This document shows positions 11,221 through 22,377 of a DNA stretch of 64,000 bases, piece after piece. The notes under the pieces were generated by a model. That model did no database searches, had not been told where the DNA came from, and was given only the letters and a program-made list of their open reading frames with translations. The stretch spans positions 210,549-274,548 of the forward strand of contig PDUO01000022.1 in NCBI GenBank assembly GCA_003008705.1. Reading direction: 5' to 3'. Positions within the stretch are counted from its first letter, which is position 1. Every line of letters starts with the position of its first letter. The stretch is from Pezicula radicicola (lineage: Eukaryota; Ascomycota; Leotiomycetes; Helotiales; Dermateaceae). The position numbers and the translations under genes are program-made.

Positions 11221-13839
11221 ATGTCTGCAGACCGAGCTACTACAGGTCAATTACGGCCTGATAGTTCCCAGAAGCCGAGTGCCACTATTCCTCATCCTCT
11301 CGATCAGCTCTCTGTCGCTGAGTGTGAAGTTGCCCGGAAGGCAATCCTTAAAACCCGAGGTGGAAATTTCGCAATTCAATTCCGATCGATCGCGTTGGAA
11401 GAACCGCTCAAGAAAGAGCTATGCCAGTTCTTGGAGCTTGAGCATTCAGGCAGAATCAATGCGCAAACACCTCGCCCAGCTCGCTTGGCAAAGGTACAAT
11501 ACGATGTAGTGGACAACAAGAATTTTCAGTATACTGAGTCTTGGGTGAATGTGGTCTCTGGGGAGGAGGTCAGACACAGAGTGGTAGACAAGGTGCACCA
11601 AGCTGCTTTAACTACGTGAGTAATAAGTCCATTAGTCCAGTGATATGGCAAGACCCTCTTTGGAACCACTTCATGCAGACAAACAGTTGGGGTATTGGAC
11701 ATGGGGATTCCATTCACAGGGCAGAATTGTTTGCAAGTGCTCGACTATAATACTGTGAATACCGCAAAGATATTCTTTCTTTGCTAGCTTTTTGATCTCG
11801 CTAATATTTATTTCAGCCACGAATTTCGAGCCTTCACAGATGCTTGTTTCGCCTCGCCTCTATATCAAAAAGCCATTGCCGAGTTCAACCTGCCAGAGGG
11901 GTTTGTGGTCACGATTGATCCTTGGCCATATGGAGGTCCAGATGAAGATGAGATTGCCCCCAGATACACGCAAGGTCTCTGCTTTGCCCGCGATGCTCGC
12001 TCAGGAAACGAAGATTCCAACCACTATGGCTATCCACTTCCAATAATCCCAGTTCTGGATACAAACAGTAAGAAGATTGTGCGTATAGATAGACTAGCTA
12101 CAGGAGGCAAGGAGGATGGATTAACGTATGGAACTCATAAGGCAAACATCCTTGATCACTGTGCGCCATCAGAATATGTTCCAGAGCTTTTGAGCCAACC
12201 ATTGAGAACCGATGTCAAACCATTAAACGTCATTCAACCAGAGGGCCCTTCCTTCAAAATAAGCAATGAGTCTCTAGTTGAGTGGCAAAAATGGCGTTTT
12301 CGAGTTGGTTTCTCGCCTCGTGAGGGCGCAACTCTTCACGATGTACGATACGATGGACGTAGCGTACTTTACAGACTCAGTCTTAGTGAGATGACTGTGC
12401 CCTATGGAGATCCTCGACCACCTTTCCACAGAAAGCAAGCTTTCGACTTTGGTGATGCTGGAGCGGGTCGTGCTGCGAATAACCTCGAACTTGGCTGTGA
12501 TTGTCTGGGCACTATCAAGGTTCGTACAAAGTTTCTCGGGTAGTTTTCAGATGAAAACTTACATTAGTTATCAGTACTTTGATGCCGTCATGACCGAGCC
12601 TGATGGCAGCGCTTCAGTCAGTAAGAATGTAATATGCCTCCATGAGCAGGATAACGGGTGCGTCTCTTTTCCTTCTTCAGAGAAAAGTAAAATACTTAAT
12701 TTCTTGTAGTATTGGCTGGAAGCATACCAATTTCCGAACTCAAAGGGCTGTTGTCACTCGCTCGCGAGAACTTGTGCTTCAGTTCATTATCACTCTTGCC
12801 AACTATGAATACATTTTTGCATACAAGCTCAATCAAGCAGGTCAAATCTCTGTCGAGACGAGAGCTACTGGCATCGTTTCTGTCACTAACATCGACCCTG
12901 GGAAGACTTCCCCGTGGGGTAATGTGGTGTCATCAGGTGCCCTTGCCCAGAATCATCAGCACATATTCTGTATTCGGATTGACCCTGCGATCGACGGTCA
13001 TTCCAATACCGTGGTGAAAGAGGAATCCTTGGCGATGCCAATGTCGAGGGAGACAAACCCTTTTGGAAATGGATACGAGGTTAGTTTTCAGCTTGTAATC
13101 CGCATGCATACAAGCAGCTGAATCGTGAAATAGGTACGCCAAACACCAATAACGAAATCTCAGTGGCTGGATGCTGCCCCTCAACATAATCGTATTATTA
13201 AAATCACAAACCCGTCCAAGCGCAACCCCGTGAGTGGCAAGCCAGTGTCCTACAAGTTCACGCCCTCGCCGTCGCAGCTGTTGCTAGCACATCCCGACTC
13301 AATTCTAGCCAAGAGAGCCCAATTCGCCCAGCACCATGTCTGGGTTACAAAATACCGTGACGGCGAGCTCTGGGCTGGTGGTGAATTTACGAATCAGAGC
13401 AAAAAGGAAGTCGACGGAGTCTCGGATGCAGTAGCGAGACAGGAAAATGTCGAAAATGAGGATGTGGTTGTGTGGAACGTGTTTGGGTGAGTCGGGATAT
13501 GATCTATCATGTCTTGAGGTAGTACAGTACTGATATGAGATTAGTCTCACACACAATCCAAGAGTTGAGGATTGGCCTGTCATGTAAGTTTTACGACCCC
13601 ACTGTGTGACTTCTGCTGACTTCCATAGGCCTGTCGAGATTTTCGAGCTGCACATAAGCCCCTCTGACTTCTTCAGCTGTAACCCCGCGCTTGACGTTCC
13701 AGGTTCAAAGAATTCAGCTTCGGTCCTTGCTCTAGGATCGGATTCATGCTGCGCCAGTGGTGATGTTCAACAAGCTGCCACATCCCACCTGCAGGGCACA
13801 GGACCTGACTTCAACCCTAACACAAAGAGCAAACTATAG
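11221..13839 (+). CDS. Copper amine oxidase with C-terminal SKL peroxisomal signal
   Basis: Seven exons (11221..11615, 11817..12519, 12575..12657, 12710..13079, 13134..13486, 13545..13583, 13629..13839) sum to 718 codons, 717 residues. Copper amine oxidases oxidise primary amines to aldehydes, releasing ammonia and hydrogen peroxide, using copper and a topaquinone made from an active-site tyrosine. That tyrosine is Tyr426 in LANYEY. Copper ligands are His476 and His478 (NHQHIF) and His638 (LTHNPRVEDWP). The expected catalytic-Asp region precedes them (YRLSLSEMTVPYGDP, AFDFGDAGAG). There is no signal peptide. The last three residues are SKL, a canonical PTS1, so the enzyme should act in peroxisomes beside catalase. 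Likely use: methylamine or other amines as nitrogen source (inference). The first intron is the longest (201 bp). Confidence 0.95.
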
Positions 13840-14570
13840 ACTTTCCTCTATCAAAATAATGAATCTGGGTGGTCAGATAAGGGCTTGGCGCCGAGAAGAG
13901 CTCATAGGTCATGCTCGGTGAAGACTAATCGTATCAGGCTAAATCAGGCGAAAATGTTGTTACCATAATAAAGCGATGATTACAATTTCTCTCCACCCTT
14001 TTTTCCCCGTGAATAATCCGAGATGTTTTTGTAGGACAGGTTGATCTCGCAGTTACTCATTTGATAGAGCAAGAGCAAAATGCATTGCAGTCCTTGAACG
14101 GCGTAAATACACAGCAATCTCTAATATAGATGACGTCCCGTCAATCCGGGTTCTAGCATGCGAGCGAGTGCTAGTCATGATCGACGGCTATGCAAGGGCA
14201 ATAAAATACGAGACGTCATCGCGGGCCGATCTGGGGAGCTCAAAGTGACTTGTTGTATCATTTTGGCTAATCAGAGAGTAAGCCACAGTATCATCCTTGT
14301 ATTTTTCTTCTTCCTTTTCAAAAAGTTTATGTCACGTAACTCTAGGTAGACGTTTAACGTCCCTAAGGTAAAGATTCGTTCGTTGTTTCTAGGAATCACC
14401 CCGCATTCGTTCTTCCCCTGCTCAAGTAGGGCTGATGTCAAGCTACCGGGCTTCTTTCCGAATTCAATGGCTCTGATATAAGTTCATCCGATGTCCTTCG
14501 AGCTGGACTATCAACAGATTCTATTTATTCCAAACCCCTACAGTTAATATCACACCAAACTCCAAGCACA
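13840..14570. other. Intergenic between amine oxidase and secreted Cys-rich gene
   Basis: No gene seen. A short inverted repeat, CTAGCA...TGCTAG, lies near 14152-14174, and a pyrimidine stretch sits at 14270-14320. It includes the 3' region of the amine oxidase gene and the promoter of the next gene. Confidence 0.5.
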
Positions 14571-15472
14571 ATGACAGGCTTACTAAACTCAATGGCTTTG
14601 AAAATACCACTCCTTCTCATTGGGTACTCATGCTCTATCCCTCGTCACTGAAGCATCGACTAATAACGTGTAGTCTCTGCATGACACCACTCGTTATCGC
14701 TAAAACCTCGAGTGTCACCTGCCCAACGGTAACCCGCAAAACCACAGAGCCCTACTGCCCCAAAAGCACCCACAACTGTGCGAGTAGGTAACATATTTCT
14801 TTGTTGTTCTCATGCCCTTGGAACGCTGTCTCAAGGCTCTTTCTTACTCCTGCTCTCTGAGAAAAAACATAATATTAATTCATTGACGTAGTCCCTCAGA
14901 TCATCGTCTTGAGCACTATAACCATTCCCTGTAGCTGTCCCTCCACGGTTCCTACTACCACATCTTATATCACATGCCCAACGGGATGCTACTACTCAAT
15001 TCCAACTCAGTTCTCAACTACTTCTCTTCCCTGCTCCACCAAGTCCCCAAGTAGCTCGCCATCAAGATGCGTCTGCCCCTACGGTAAAAAGTGTAACTGT
15101 CCTATCATACCAGCCCCGACCCCTTCGAGTACGACCACACCACCGTGTCCCTGTCCCTATGGGGCAACATGTAGCTGCCCATTTCCAACCCCAACAACCT
15201 CTCCATCTCCTACCAAAACCCCATCAACTGATACATGCTTCACCATTACCACAACGGGGGGAACAGCTTGTCCTACCCCGCTTACGGATTGCATAACCCC
15301 GGATTGCATTTTTCTTAGTACAGCTACTATTAGCTGCGGTTGTAATAGTATCAGGACTGCGACTACTTGTGCCAGTACATGTGTGGGGGGTTGTGGAACG
15401 GGGTATGAGACTCTTGCGTTGCCTTGTCCGTCTATTCCGGTCTCCCAAGAATCCCCGGTTTACACACTTTGA
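14571..15472 (+). CDS. Secreted Cys/Thr/Pro-rich protein, family not recognised
   Basis: Three exons (14571..14623, 14674..14783, 14892..15472) sum to 248 codons, 247 residues. The first two exons encode a hydrophobic leader (IPLLLIGLCMTPLVIA) that looks like a signal peptide. The rest is rich in Thr, Ser, Pro and Cys. Two similar short modules, CVCPYGKKCNCP and CPCPYGATCSCP, are separated by a Pro/Ser/Thr spacer that is likely O-glycosylated. Further cysteines cluster near the C-terminus (ISCGCNS, CASTCVGGCG). No GPI signal is obvious. It is not a CFEM domain or a hydrophobin by spacing. Such proteins are usually wall-associated or secreted; a role in interaction with a host or surface is speculation. 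The ATG was chosen because it gives the leader and joins in frame across both introns. Confidence 0.75.
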
Positions 15473-15859
15473 GCTATTGAGAGAAAGTAGATGAAGTTTA
15501 CTGACTAGGCTTTTTTTTGGAGGGGAAGGATGATTTTGGGATCCTGACAGCTTTTGTGAATGGTCTTGCTTGGCTTGAGTCGTTTCGGTCGCTGAGAGTG
15601 TTTTGGTGATTCGGCAGCAGACGCGGACAAGATTGTGTATCAGTGACTTCTTTCAGTCCCAGATTAAATTTGATGATCTATCCATCTAGGTCATGATAAA
15701 TAGATCATGAGGAAGGGGCTATTAGGGAAGGTCACAATTTAGTGAAAATAGCGTTACAGTCAGTACCAAAATAAGATTTTTACGCAAACAGTCTCTAACA
15801 TCTCTCTTCCAATACCCTAAACCATGCAAATCACACAGATCCTGACACCTACTTCCAAC
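15473..15859. other. Intergenic, convergent
   Basis: A 387-bp gap between the stop of the secreted Cys-rich gene and the stop of the first F-box-like gene. It would hold both 3' untranslated regions. Nothing else seen. Confidence 0.5.
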
Positions 15860-16758
15860 TCAATAAGTATCCGAAACAAAGGTATCACCCTCCCAACAAA
15901 TAGCACACCCCCCATCCGCCATCAATCCCTTACTACCCCATCGTCGATAAACATTACACGACTTACATCCCTTAAATTCGAGTCCAAACCATTCCTTCAA
16001 CAGCTCAAATAAACTCACTCTTTTAATAACGGTATGCAATGCTCCAAAAGGAGTTGTACAAGTCCATGTTACTTTTTCTATAGTGCCTAGCCATATTGGT
16101 CCGTGGAATTGTCTATGGATCAAGTAGAATAATCGGCAGGTAAGAGCCAGGCAGGTTGATGTTACTACGTTTGGGAGGAGGATTCGGAAGAGGTGGGTTA
16201 GGATGTCTTTTGTGACGGTGGTGAATGTGATGGTGGTGGCTAATTTTGGGGTTGTTGGTGTTGTTGTTTGGTGAGATGGGAGGGAGAGGGTTGGTGGAGT
16301 GTGGTGGTTGTCTGTTTTTGAGTTGTTAGATCTGAAGTTTAGTAGGGAAGGTAGTGAGGGAATAGTTACCCTGGTTGTTATCGTCTTTGTTTCTAACCTC
16401 TGGTGGGTTCGGGATTGAAGTGGTGGAGATGGATATATTGTCGTCTATTTACTATTTCAGCATGGCCTTGTGGAGGCGCAACTCGGCGCGTCTTTTGATG
16501 CGGCAACTTACCTTCTTGAGGCTTGAAGTACATTGCTTTCTTTCGCGATAGCGTTCTTAGCCTCATGACTAACGAGGGAGGCTGTTTTGATGGTTTAAGT
16601 TGATCAGCTGGCTTTGTGGATGTTGCGAAGGTGGCAGAATTGGGAGGCTGGAGGAGTTGGCTGGGATTGTTTACATTGAATTCTAGCCAGGAGAACGGAT
16701 GATTTTGAATGAATTGGTGTAAAACCGAAGTAAAGGTCAATTTGCGCAGACCGTCCAT
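15860..16758 (-). CDS. F-box-like protein with CxxC pairs (family member 1)
   Basis: Two exons (16512..16758, 15860..16311) sum to 233 codons, 232 residues. The acceptor was chosen because it is the only one I found that joins the frames. The C-terminal half holds the same block as the two neighbours on the right: an F-box-like helix pair (DILTHLFRILLPNVVTSTCL), then ALTCRLFYLIHRQFHGP, then LFELLKEWFG. It ends with two cysteine pairs, CKSC and CAIC, about 19 residues apart, suggesting zinc binding. The N-terminal half is unrelated low-complexity Pro/Thr/Lys sequence. F-box proteins recruit substrates to SCF ubiquitin ligases, but the box here is degenerate and function is inferred. The first exon and the start are less certain than the second exon. 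Confidence 0.6.
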
Positions 16759-17831
16759 TATCTACTGGATTCAATTGCCACACTATTAGATTTAATCACT
16801 CAAGGCATTTTTACTTGATTCAATAATTATTAAGTGCAATTATTCAGATTGAGTGATTAAAGTTATAGCTATGATAGGAGGAAACCATTCACTGTTAAAA
16901 AGCTGGTTCAAGCGCTTTGTATTGAATATGAAGTAAATCATAGGCTTTTAATTCGCCAACAAGCCTTAGCACTCAAATCCAATTAGTAGTTAGAAGTTAG
17001 AAATTAATAAAAGGCTATATAGGCAGCAGTAGTAAATAGTAACTGGGTATGTACTATAGTCATAGCGCTTATTCTTGCCTACAGTAGTTGGCGCGTAGAA
17101 GTGGATGGCAGGCTTTTGCGAAGACTACACACACACAAGGCTCAGGCGGAATTATTATTACAGAACACTGGCGTCCTAGCAATAATTTGCAAGGGAGTTA
17201 TCAAGCATTTGCTTATTAGTGCTCTCACACTCTCCTTACATTCTGTGCTTGATGAGTCTGATCTCGCTTAGCATTGTTAAGCGAGGAAAATAGGGGTGAA
17301 CCATTTTGAGGTTTACCACGAAAGGAACTATTCTACTGCGAAATGTAGAAGGTTATATTTGCCTTAGTAAATCTGTTGATTATATATTCTGTGTAGGGTT
17401 AAGAGCTCTATGGAGATCTTACTTATAGACCTCTATTATAAAGAGACAAAGTAAGGGCAGCTACAGGACGATTGCAGAATGTACTGCACAGTTCAACATG
17501 AAACTAGTTAAAAAATCATAATAACGCACAATCAGAATTGGACTCCTGTATACTGTATTAACATCTTATGCCACTTCTAGCTGTCAACATAGAATTAATT
17601 GCTCTCAATTATTAAGTGTAAGAATGGCTGTAACTATAGAAGACTAGCTCAGTCGTTAAAGTGTTGCCAAATGGATCTTCATAGGCGCCAGAGTCACTGG
17701 GCTAGATAGAGTATAGATAGTTTTCGTGCTAGCATCGTTTCCTCTTACATCAACAATCCAATTTCAATTCTTTCTTTCTATCTCAAACACAACTCTAAAA
17801 CCAAACAAACACAAACTTCTACACGAACACC
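16759..17831. other. Intergenic, AT-rich, with a perfect inverted repeat
   Basis: Divergent region between family members 1 and 2. It contains the 13-bp inverted repeat described separately (16791-16861) and many TTAAT/ATTAAG motifs. No coding signal. The last ~80 bp (CTTTCTTTCTATCTC, then CAAACAAACACAAAC) look like a fungal 5' leader. Confidence 0.5.
16791..16861. repeat. 13-bp perfect inverted repeat (hairpin or small fold-back element)
   Basis: TTTAATCACTCAA at 16791-16803 is the exact reverse complement of TTGAGTGATTAAA at 16849-16861, with 45 bp between the arms. It lies just upstream of the family member 1 start. It could be a DNA hairpin, a binding site for a dimeric factor, or the remains of a miniature element. 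Confidence 0.6.
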
Positions 17832-18360
17832 ATGGGTAATATCTTCCCAACTATCGATCGTATGTCAAGTTCTTTTAGCTCTATATGACTAGAGAATATA
17901 TATTGCTAACCCTATTATGATAGCCCGCGATATTGCGTCAAGCTCACCTCCACTTATAACTAACAGCGGCAATGGCAATGGTAAGATGCACGCCATCTCG
18001 CTATTGCCTAGATAAACGTCTAATTTGTTCATAGATTACCTCTCTCGTCTCCCGAAAGAACTTCTTAACCATATCTTCGATAATCTAGGCCCAGTCGGAT
18101 CGACTTGCGTCGGACTCACCTGTAAAACCCTCTACAAGGTCCACCGCGTAATCCATGGAACCGTGTCCCTGAAGACGCCAATGGCGGACTTGGCACTAAC
18201 CCAAGGAAGAACCTTCACATTGGACAAGTTGCTCTTGAAGGGATGGACCGGAACTGGTGTCAATGTTTGTAAGCGTTGCCACAAAGTTTTCATTTATGAG
18301 ACAGATTGGAGAGTTACCACCGGAACCCACGAAGTTTGTATGAAGTGCCGTGGCTGGTAG
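17832..18360 (+). CDS. Small F-box-like protein with CxxC pairs (family member 2)
   Basis: Three exons (17832..17859, 17924..17980, 18035..18360) give 137 codons, 136 residues. After a short leader, the F-box-like segment RLPKELLNHIFDNLGPVGST is followed by CVGLTCKTLYKVHRVIHG, then LDKLLLKGWTG. Two cysteine pairs follow, CKRC and CMKC, about 18 residues apart, consistent with a zinc ribbon. This is the most compact member of the local family and shows what the core unit is. The start ATG is in a good context (CACCATGG) and precedes a 28-bp first exon. The F-box suggests SCF ubiquitin-ligase adaptor activity; no substrate-binding repeats follow, so the CxxC domain may be the partner-binding part (inference). 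Confidence 0.78.
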
Positions 18361-20426
18361 AGACGTGTGTCAATATGTCAGTGGCAATTCTAGCGTTCAA
18401 TGAAATGATTTGAGTAGCTAACTTGAGTAACTCACTTTGCTTAAACTAAAATAGTGTAACTATACTGAAACTGTGTTTGTTGAGATCAAATGAGTTAAAG
18501 TTGGTTCTTGAATGGATTGGCACTCGTTGTTCCAAAGTCAAAATAGTCGTAAGTTAAGGGTTTGAGAGGTCTTGTGATGTTAAGACTTTCCGTTGAATTT
18601 GTATGTTGCTTCTGAAAAAAGAACTAGGAGTATCTGCAACAAAGTTCTGCCTTTTATATTTGAAGCTCAAGGGACATGCGACTGTACCTCTAGTCAAAAT
18701 TGTAGTGATTTAAGGGCAACTGGTTCTAGAGTTGAGTCTTTCTTCTACTCTTATGGGATTAAGATACAGTGCACTTGCTAAATATGTGACTCCCAAGTGA
18801 CATTCAGATGTTTGATTGAAGAATCAGCTGACATCCAAAGAGCTTAAAGAATAAGTTTTACTGTTTCCCTATATACTCTGCTACGACTATTAGAGACTAA
18901 AGTTAGATACCAACAGAGTAAAATTTCGCTCATTTTAATATCAACCTTTTTCATCTTGTTATAATCTCTCATTAGGTCTTACTAGCACTCTTCGGGTGCC
19001 TTGAACCACTTGAAATTCATCTAGTAAGTTTAGAAAGCCTGCCGAGTAACCTATGTATTTGTGACATTGAATAAAGATAGTACTTTTGGTTCCGTGTAAA
19101 GTAATCTTTGCAAAGTATTTTGCTATCACAACTAAGTTTGGTGAAAGTTTAGGTATCGTGTATAAGTGCGAGTTACATACGCTATTTTACACACAAGCAA
19201 TACTGCTCAGAGATACCAAGGACTTGCATTGAGACGGCAAGTTATTCAAGCTTCTTATGCTGTATCCCCACAATAATTTAGGCGAGCAGTACTTGCTACT
19301 TGGTAGACTTGCCTTGGATTCCATGAAATCTCCATCACATGTCTCAAGCCTTTTGCTTTGGTTGTGTGTTGTCTAAACTTAGTTCAGGCTTCTGGAGAGA
19401 CCGGTGAGTAAATGGGAGAGCCAAGAGAAATATTTGTCATGCCTAGTATGAATGCCATCTCTGATCCCTAGAAATGACCCATAAATCAACCTCCAATTAT
19501 ACCCGTGTAAGCCAGCGATCGAAGAAGTAGATGGCTAAATGGGCATAGTCCCAAGTAAACAGAGCCTCTGCATTCATGTCAATGCCCCTAGGGTGGATTG
19601 AAACTATGGTCCACTAATACTGCGGTCATGACCCCAACTAGCAACCCATGCGTGGGCATCTTCTCATGTGCCATCTCTGACAGCAAAGTTCTCGACGTGG
19701 TAGATTGAATTACCATACTTATGATTGTCTCTGGAGATTCAGCTAGGGGACATGGCCAAAGCATAATTTGGAATTTTATGACTAATAGCTAGAATTGAAC
19801 ACCGCGGGCTTAACTATTGAGGGAGGTTGGACCAGAGTTTTGGGGTGTTTGTGTTTGGATTTGCTAGAAGCCGCTAGTCTAAGAAATATATATAGTCAGA
19901 GCCTTCTTTGTATTCTTCGAGGAGCTGTGGCGAACAAAGATGATTTGATAGTTTACTTATGCTGTGGAACTTTGAGTGGTACTCTATAGATTGTGTATAG
20001 TATAAATCAAGTCAGGCCGTTGTTGTTGACCCTATAATTACAGATCACAGCCTCCTCCAATTTTCGCGTAAGCCTTTCTGCTAGTAAAGACGCACTAGCA
20101 ATAGGTCAAATTCTCCATCAAGGATCTTTCTTTTAACGGCGACGTCAATTTGAGCAAAGCTAGTAACAAATAAATCATTGTTCATATGAAGTCAAACTCG
20201 CTAATAAGCGAGAAGCCTGAGAGCCTCGCGACGAGCGGTCTCACATTCACCCTCAAACTCAAAACCCACCATCCTGCGCACCATTATATTTTGCGCACAT
20301 CGCAGACCCAACTTCTTCCTCACCATCTTCCGCAAAACCAAGAACTTGCTGAAGATATTTCGCAACACATTAAACTTCATTTCCCAAGCCATAATCACAA
20401 ATCCAAATCCTGCAATCACAGTCACC
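18361..20426. other. Intergenic, about 2.1 kb
   Basis: Separates family members 2 and 3 on the same strand. AT-rich, with short frames only (for example 18593..18781 and 19795..19989) that show no similarity to the F-box-like family. No transposon ends or RNA genes recognised. Confidence 0.5.
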
Positions 20427-22377
20427 ATGACATCCAAACCCAGTAGCTCGCTCAAGAGCACCTACGATCTAAAAAAAGAAGCCGGTCAATTCAAGCAACA
20501 CAACGACATCAAGTTCGGCCTCGCCGCAAAGATGAGCTTCCTTCCCCGTCAAGTCGCTTCGAAGAAAGAAGTCAAAGATGAGAAGTCGAAGGCCGGATTT
20601 GTTCCTCGTCAAGTCACTATTAATCAAGGTATCAAGCGCTGTGCTAGTTCCAAAGCAAAGCTGCAACGCGCATCCAAGGGGCCAAAGACATCGTCATCGA
20701 ATAACAGCGGTTTCAACACCAAGCCTGCAACCACCAAACGCGCTTCTCTGGACGAAGAACAGCAACGCCCATCCAAAGGTGCAAAGACATCATCATTTGA
20801 TAACAACGGCTTTGGCGCAAAGTCTACAACAAGCAAGCGCACTTCTTCTGCAGATGAAGAGAGTGAACGCTCAAGCGCTGTCAAGAAAGTGAAGACGATC
20901 GAGGTAGATGGAGTAAGACCTTCCTCGGAAGGCAAGACCAACTACCTCACGTCCACATATGAAAAGCGCAAGGCAGAGTGGTTGATGAACGGCGAGTATG
21001 CGAATAGGAAGGGGCAGATGGAACCAAGTCATAAGGAGAGAGTTGAGAATTTGAAGGAGGTGCTTGGGTGTTTCAGCGAGGCGTATGGGAAGATGAAGGG
21101 TGCTAAGAGACCTTGGAATGGACTTGGTGTGAGTGTGGAGGGGGTTGGAGAGAAGGCGAAGAAAGTGAAGATGACGAGGGAGGATTTTGTGGAGATGATT
21201 AGGGGAAGGGCTGAGAAGAAGGCAGCAGATGATAACAAGGATGAGAAGGTAAGTCCTGGTCGCTGATGTTGGTTATCGTATCTTGAGTCTGACTACTTTC
21301 TTTCTAGGTGCAATCTTCAAAGAAGAGAGCTAGAGACGATGGTGATGGAGTTGAAGATGCCAATGATAGCAAGAAGCTCAAGCTCACAGGGTCCGCGGAA
21401 GATGTTACCAAAGACCACGACGAGGTAGGCTGAGACACTGACTTGGTTTGAGCGACTCAGAGCTGACAAGATCTAGCCAAACAAGGATGGCAAGAAGAGA
21501 ACCCGTGAAGACGATGGTATCGAAGAGACTAGTGAGCGAAAGAAGATTAAGTTCACGCTGTCCGACAAAGATGCGAACAAGGATGAGAATAAAGTGAGTC
21601 GAAAAACTAACTTGGATCGAGTAACGCAGAGCTGACGAAGTCTAGGAAATCAACCATGGCAAGAAGAGAAGCCGGGGCGGTGATGAAGACGAAGACGAAG
21701 ATGCCGGCACTAGAAAGAAAGCCAAAGTTACATCTGATGAAGAAGCAACAGATAATGACACCGAGCAACAAACCCAACTCCCAACTCCAACTCAGCTCCC
21801 AATTCAAACCTCCTACCTTCCAACCTTACCAGGCGAGATCATCAACGTGGTTTTCGGCCATCTAGACCCGGTAACATCAACATGTCTCGGTTTAACCGCA
21901 AAGCGATGCTATGAAATCCACAAGTCCTTCCACCCCAAACCCCTCTCACTTACCCGAGAATCCACAATTAAGGGAGCACGCAAGAAGAAGCTATCAACCC
22001 TCCTCAAAGACTGGACCGGCGATGAATACCTGTTCTCAAACAAGAGAGAGAAGTTTGTTAAGAAGGAGAATTGGGTTGCAGCTACAGATCGTTGTAAGCG
22101 TCCTCGATGGTGGATGAGAGGTGGAAAGGGAATGACGAAGCGTGCTAGAGAGAGACGTGCTGAAGCTAATCGACGAGCTGTTATTGCTCAGTGGAATGCT
22201 CGCGAGCGAAAGGAGGCTGAGGAGCGCGGAGAGAAGCATAAAGAGGAACGAGAGGCTAAGGATCGCGCGGTGGAGGGAGGTGATCTGCTTGGTAGTATGC
22301 AGGCTTTTACGAGGGATGGGGTCTATGATAATCGCAGACAGGGACCAAAGGCACGAAAGAGGAGACTACAGGTTTGA
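20427..22377 (+). CDS. Large basic, disordered F-box-like protein (family member 3) with duplicated exons
   Basis: Four exons (20427..21248, 21308..21424, 21477..21593, 21646..22377) give 596 codons, 595 residues. The first ~430 residues are Lys/Ser/Glu-rich and probably disordered, with nuclear-type basic runs. Within exon 1 a ~33-residue unit occurs twice (RASKGPKTSSSNNSGF, RPSKGAKTSSFDNNGF). Exons 2 and 3 are each exactly 117 bp and encode related KKRxRxDD...KKxK units; a third unit begins exon 4. The F-box-like block then appears (LPTLPGEIINVVFGHLDPVT, CLGLTAKRCYEIHKSF, LSTLLKDWTG). The CxxC pairs of the two neighbours are lost here, only one Cys remaining. The C-terminus is a charged, probably helical Arg/Glu segment. 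I start at ATG 20427, the first ATG in the open frame. Confidence 0.78.
21308..21645 (+). repeat. Tandem exon-plus-intron duplication, 2 x 169 bp
   Basis: Unit 1 is exon 2 plus its intron (117 + 52 bp, 21308-21476). Unit 2 is exon 3 plus its intron (117 + 52 bp, 21477-21645). Both exons are phase 0. The introns share CTTGG...GAG..A.GCAGAGCTGAC.A..TCTAG-like sequence, and both exons share the AAGAAGAGA...GACGATGG...AAGAAG core. Equal lengths of both parts argue for one segmental duplication. Confidence 0.8.

Noticed and set aside
20201..20461. Antisense frame at the 5' end of F-box-like member 3
   Set aside because: Overlaps the start of a well supported gene in the opposite strand and has no domain; a shadow frame.
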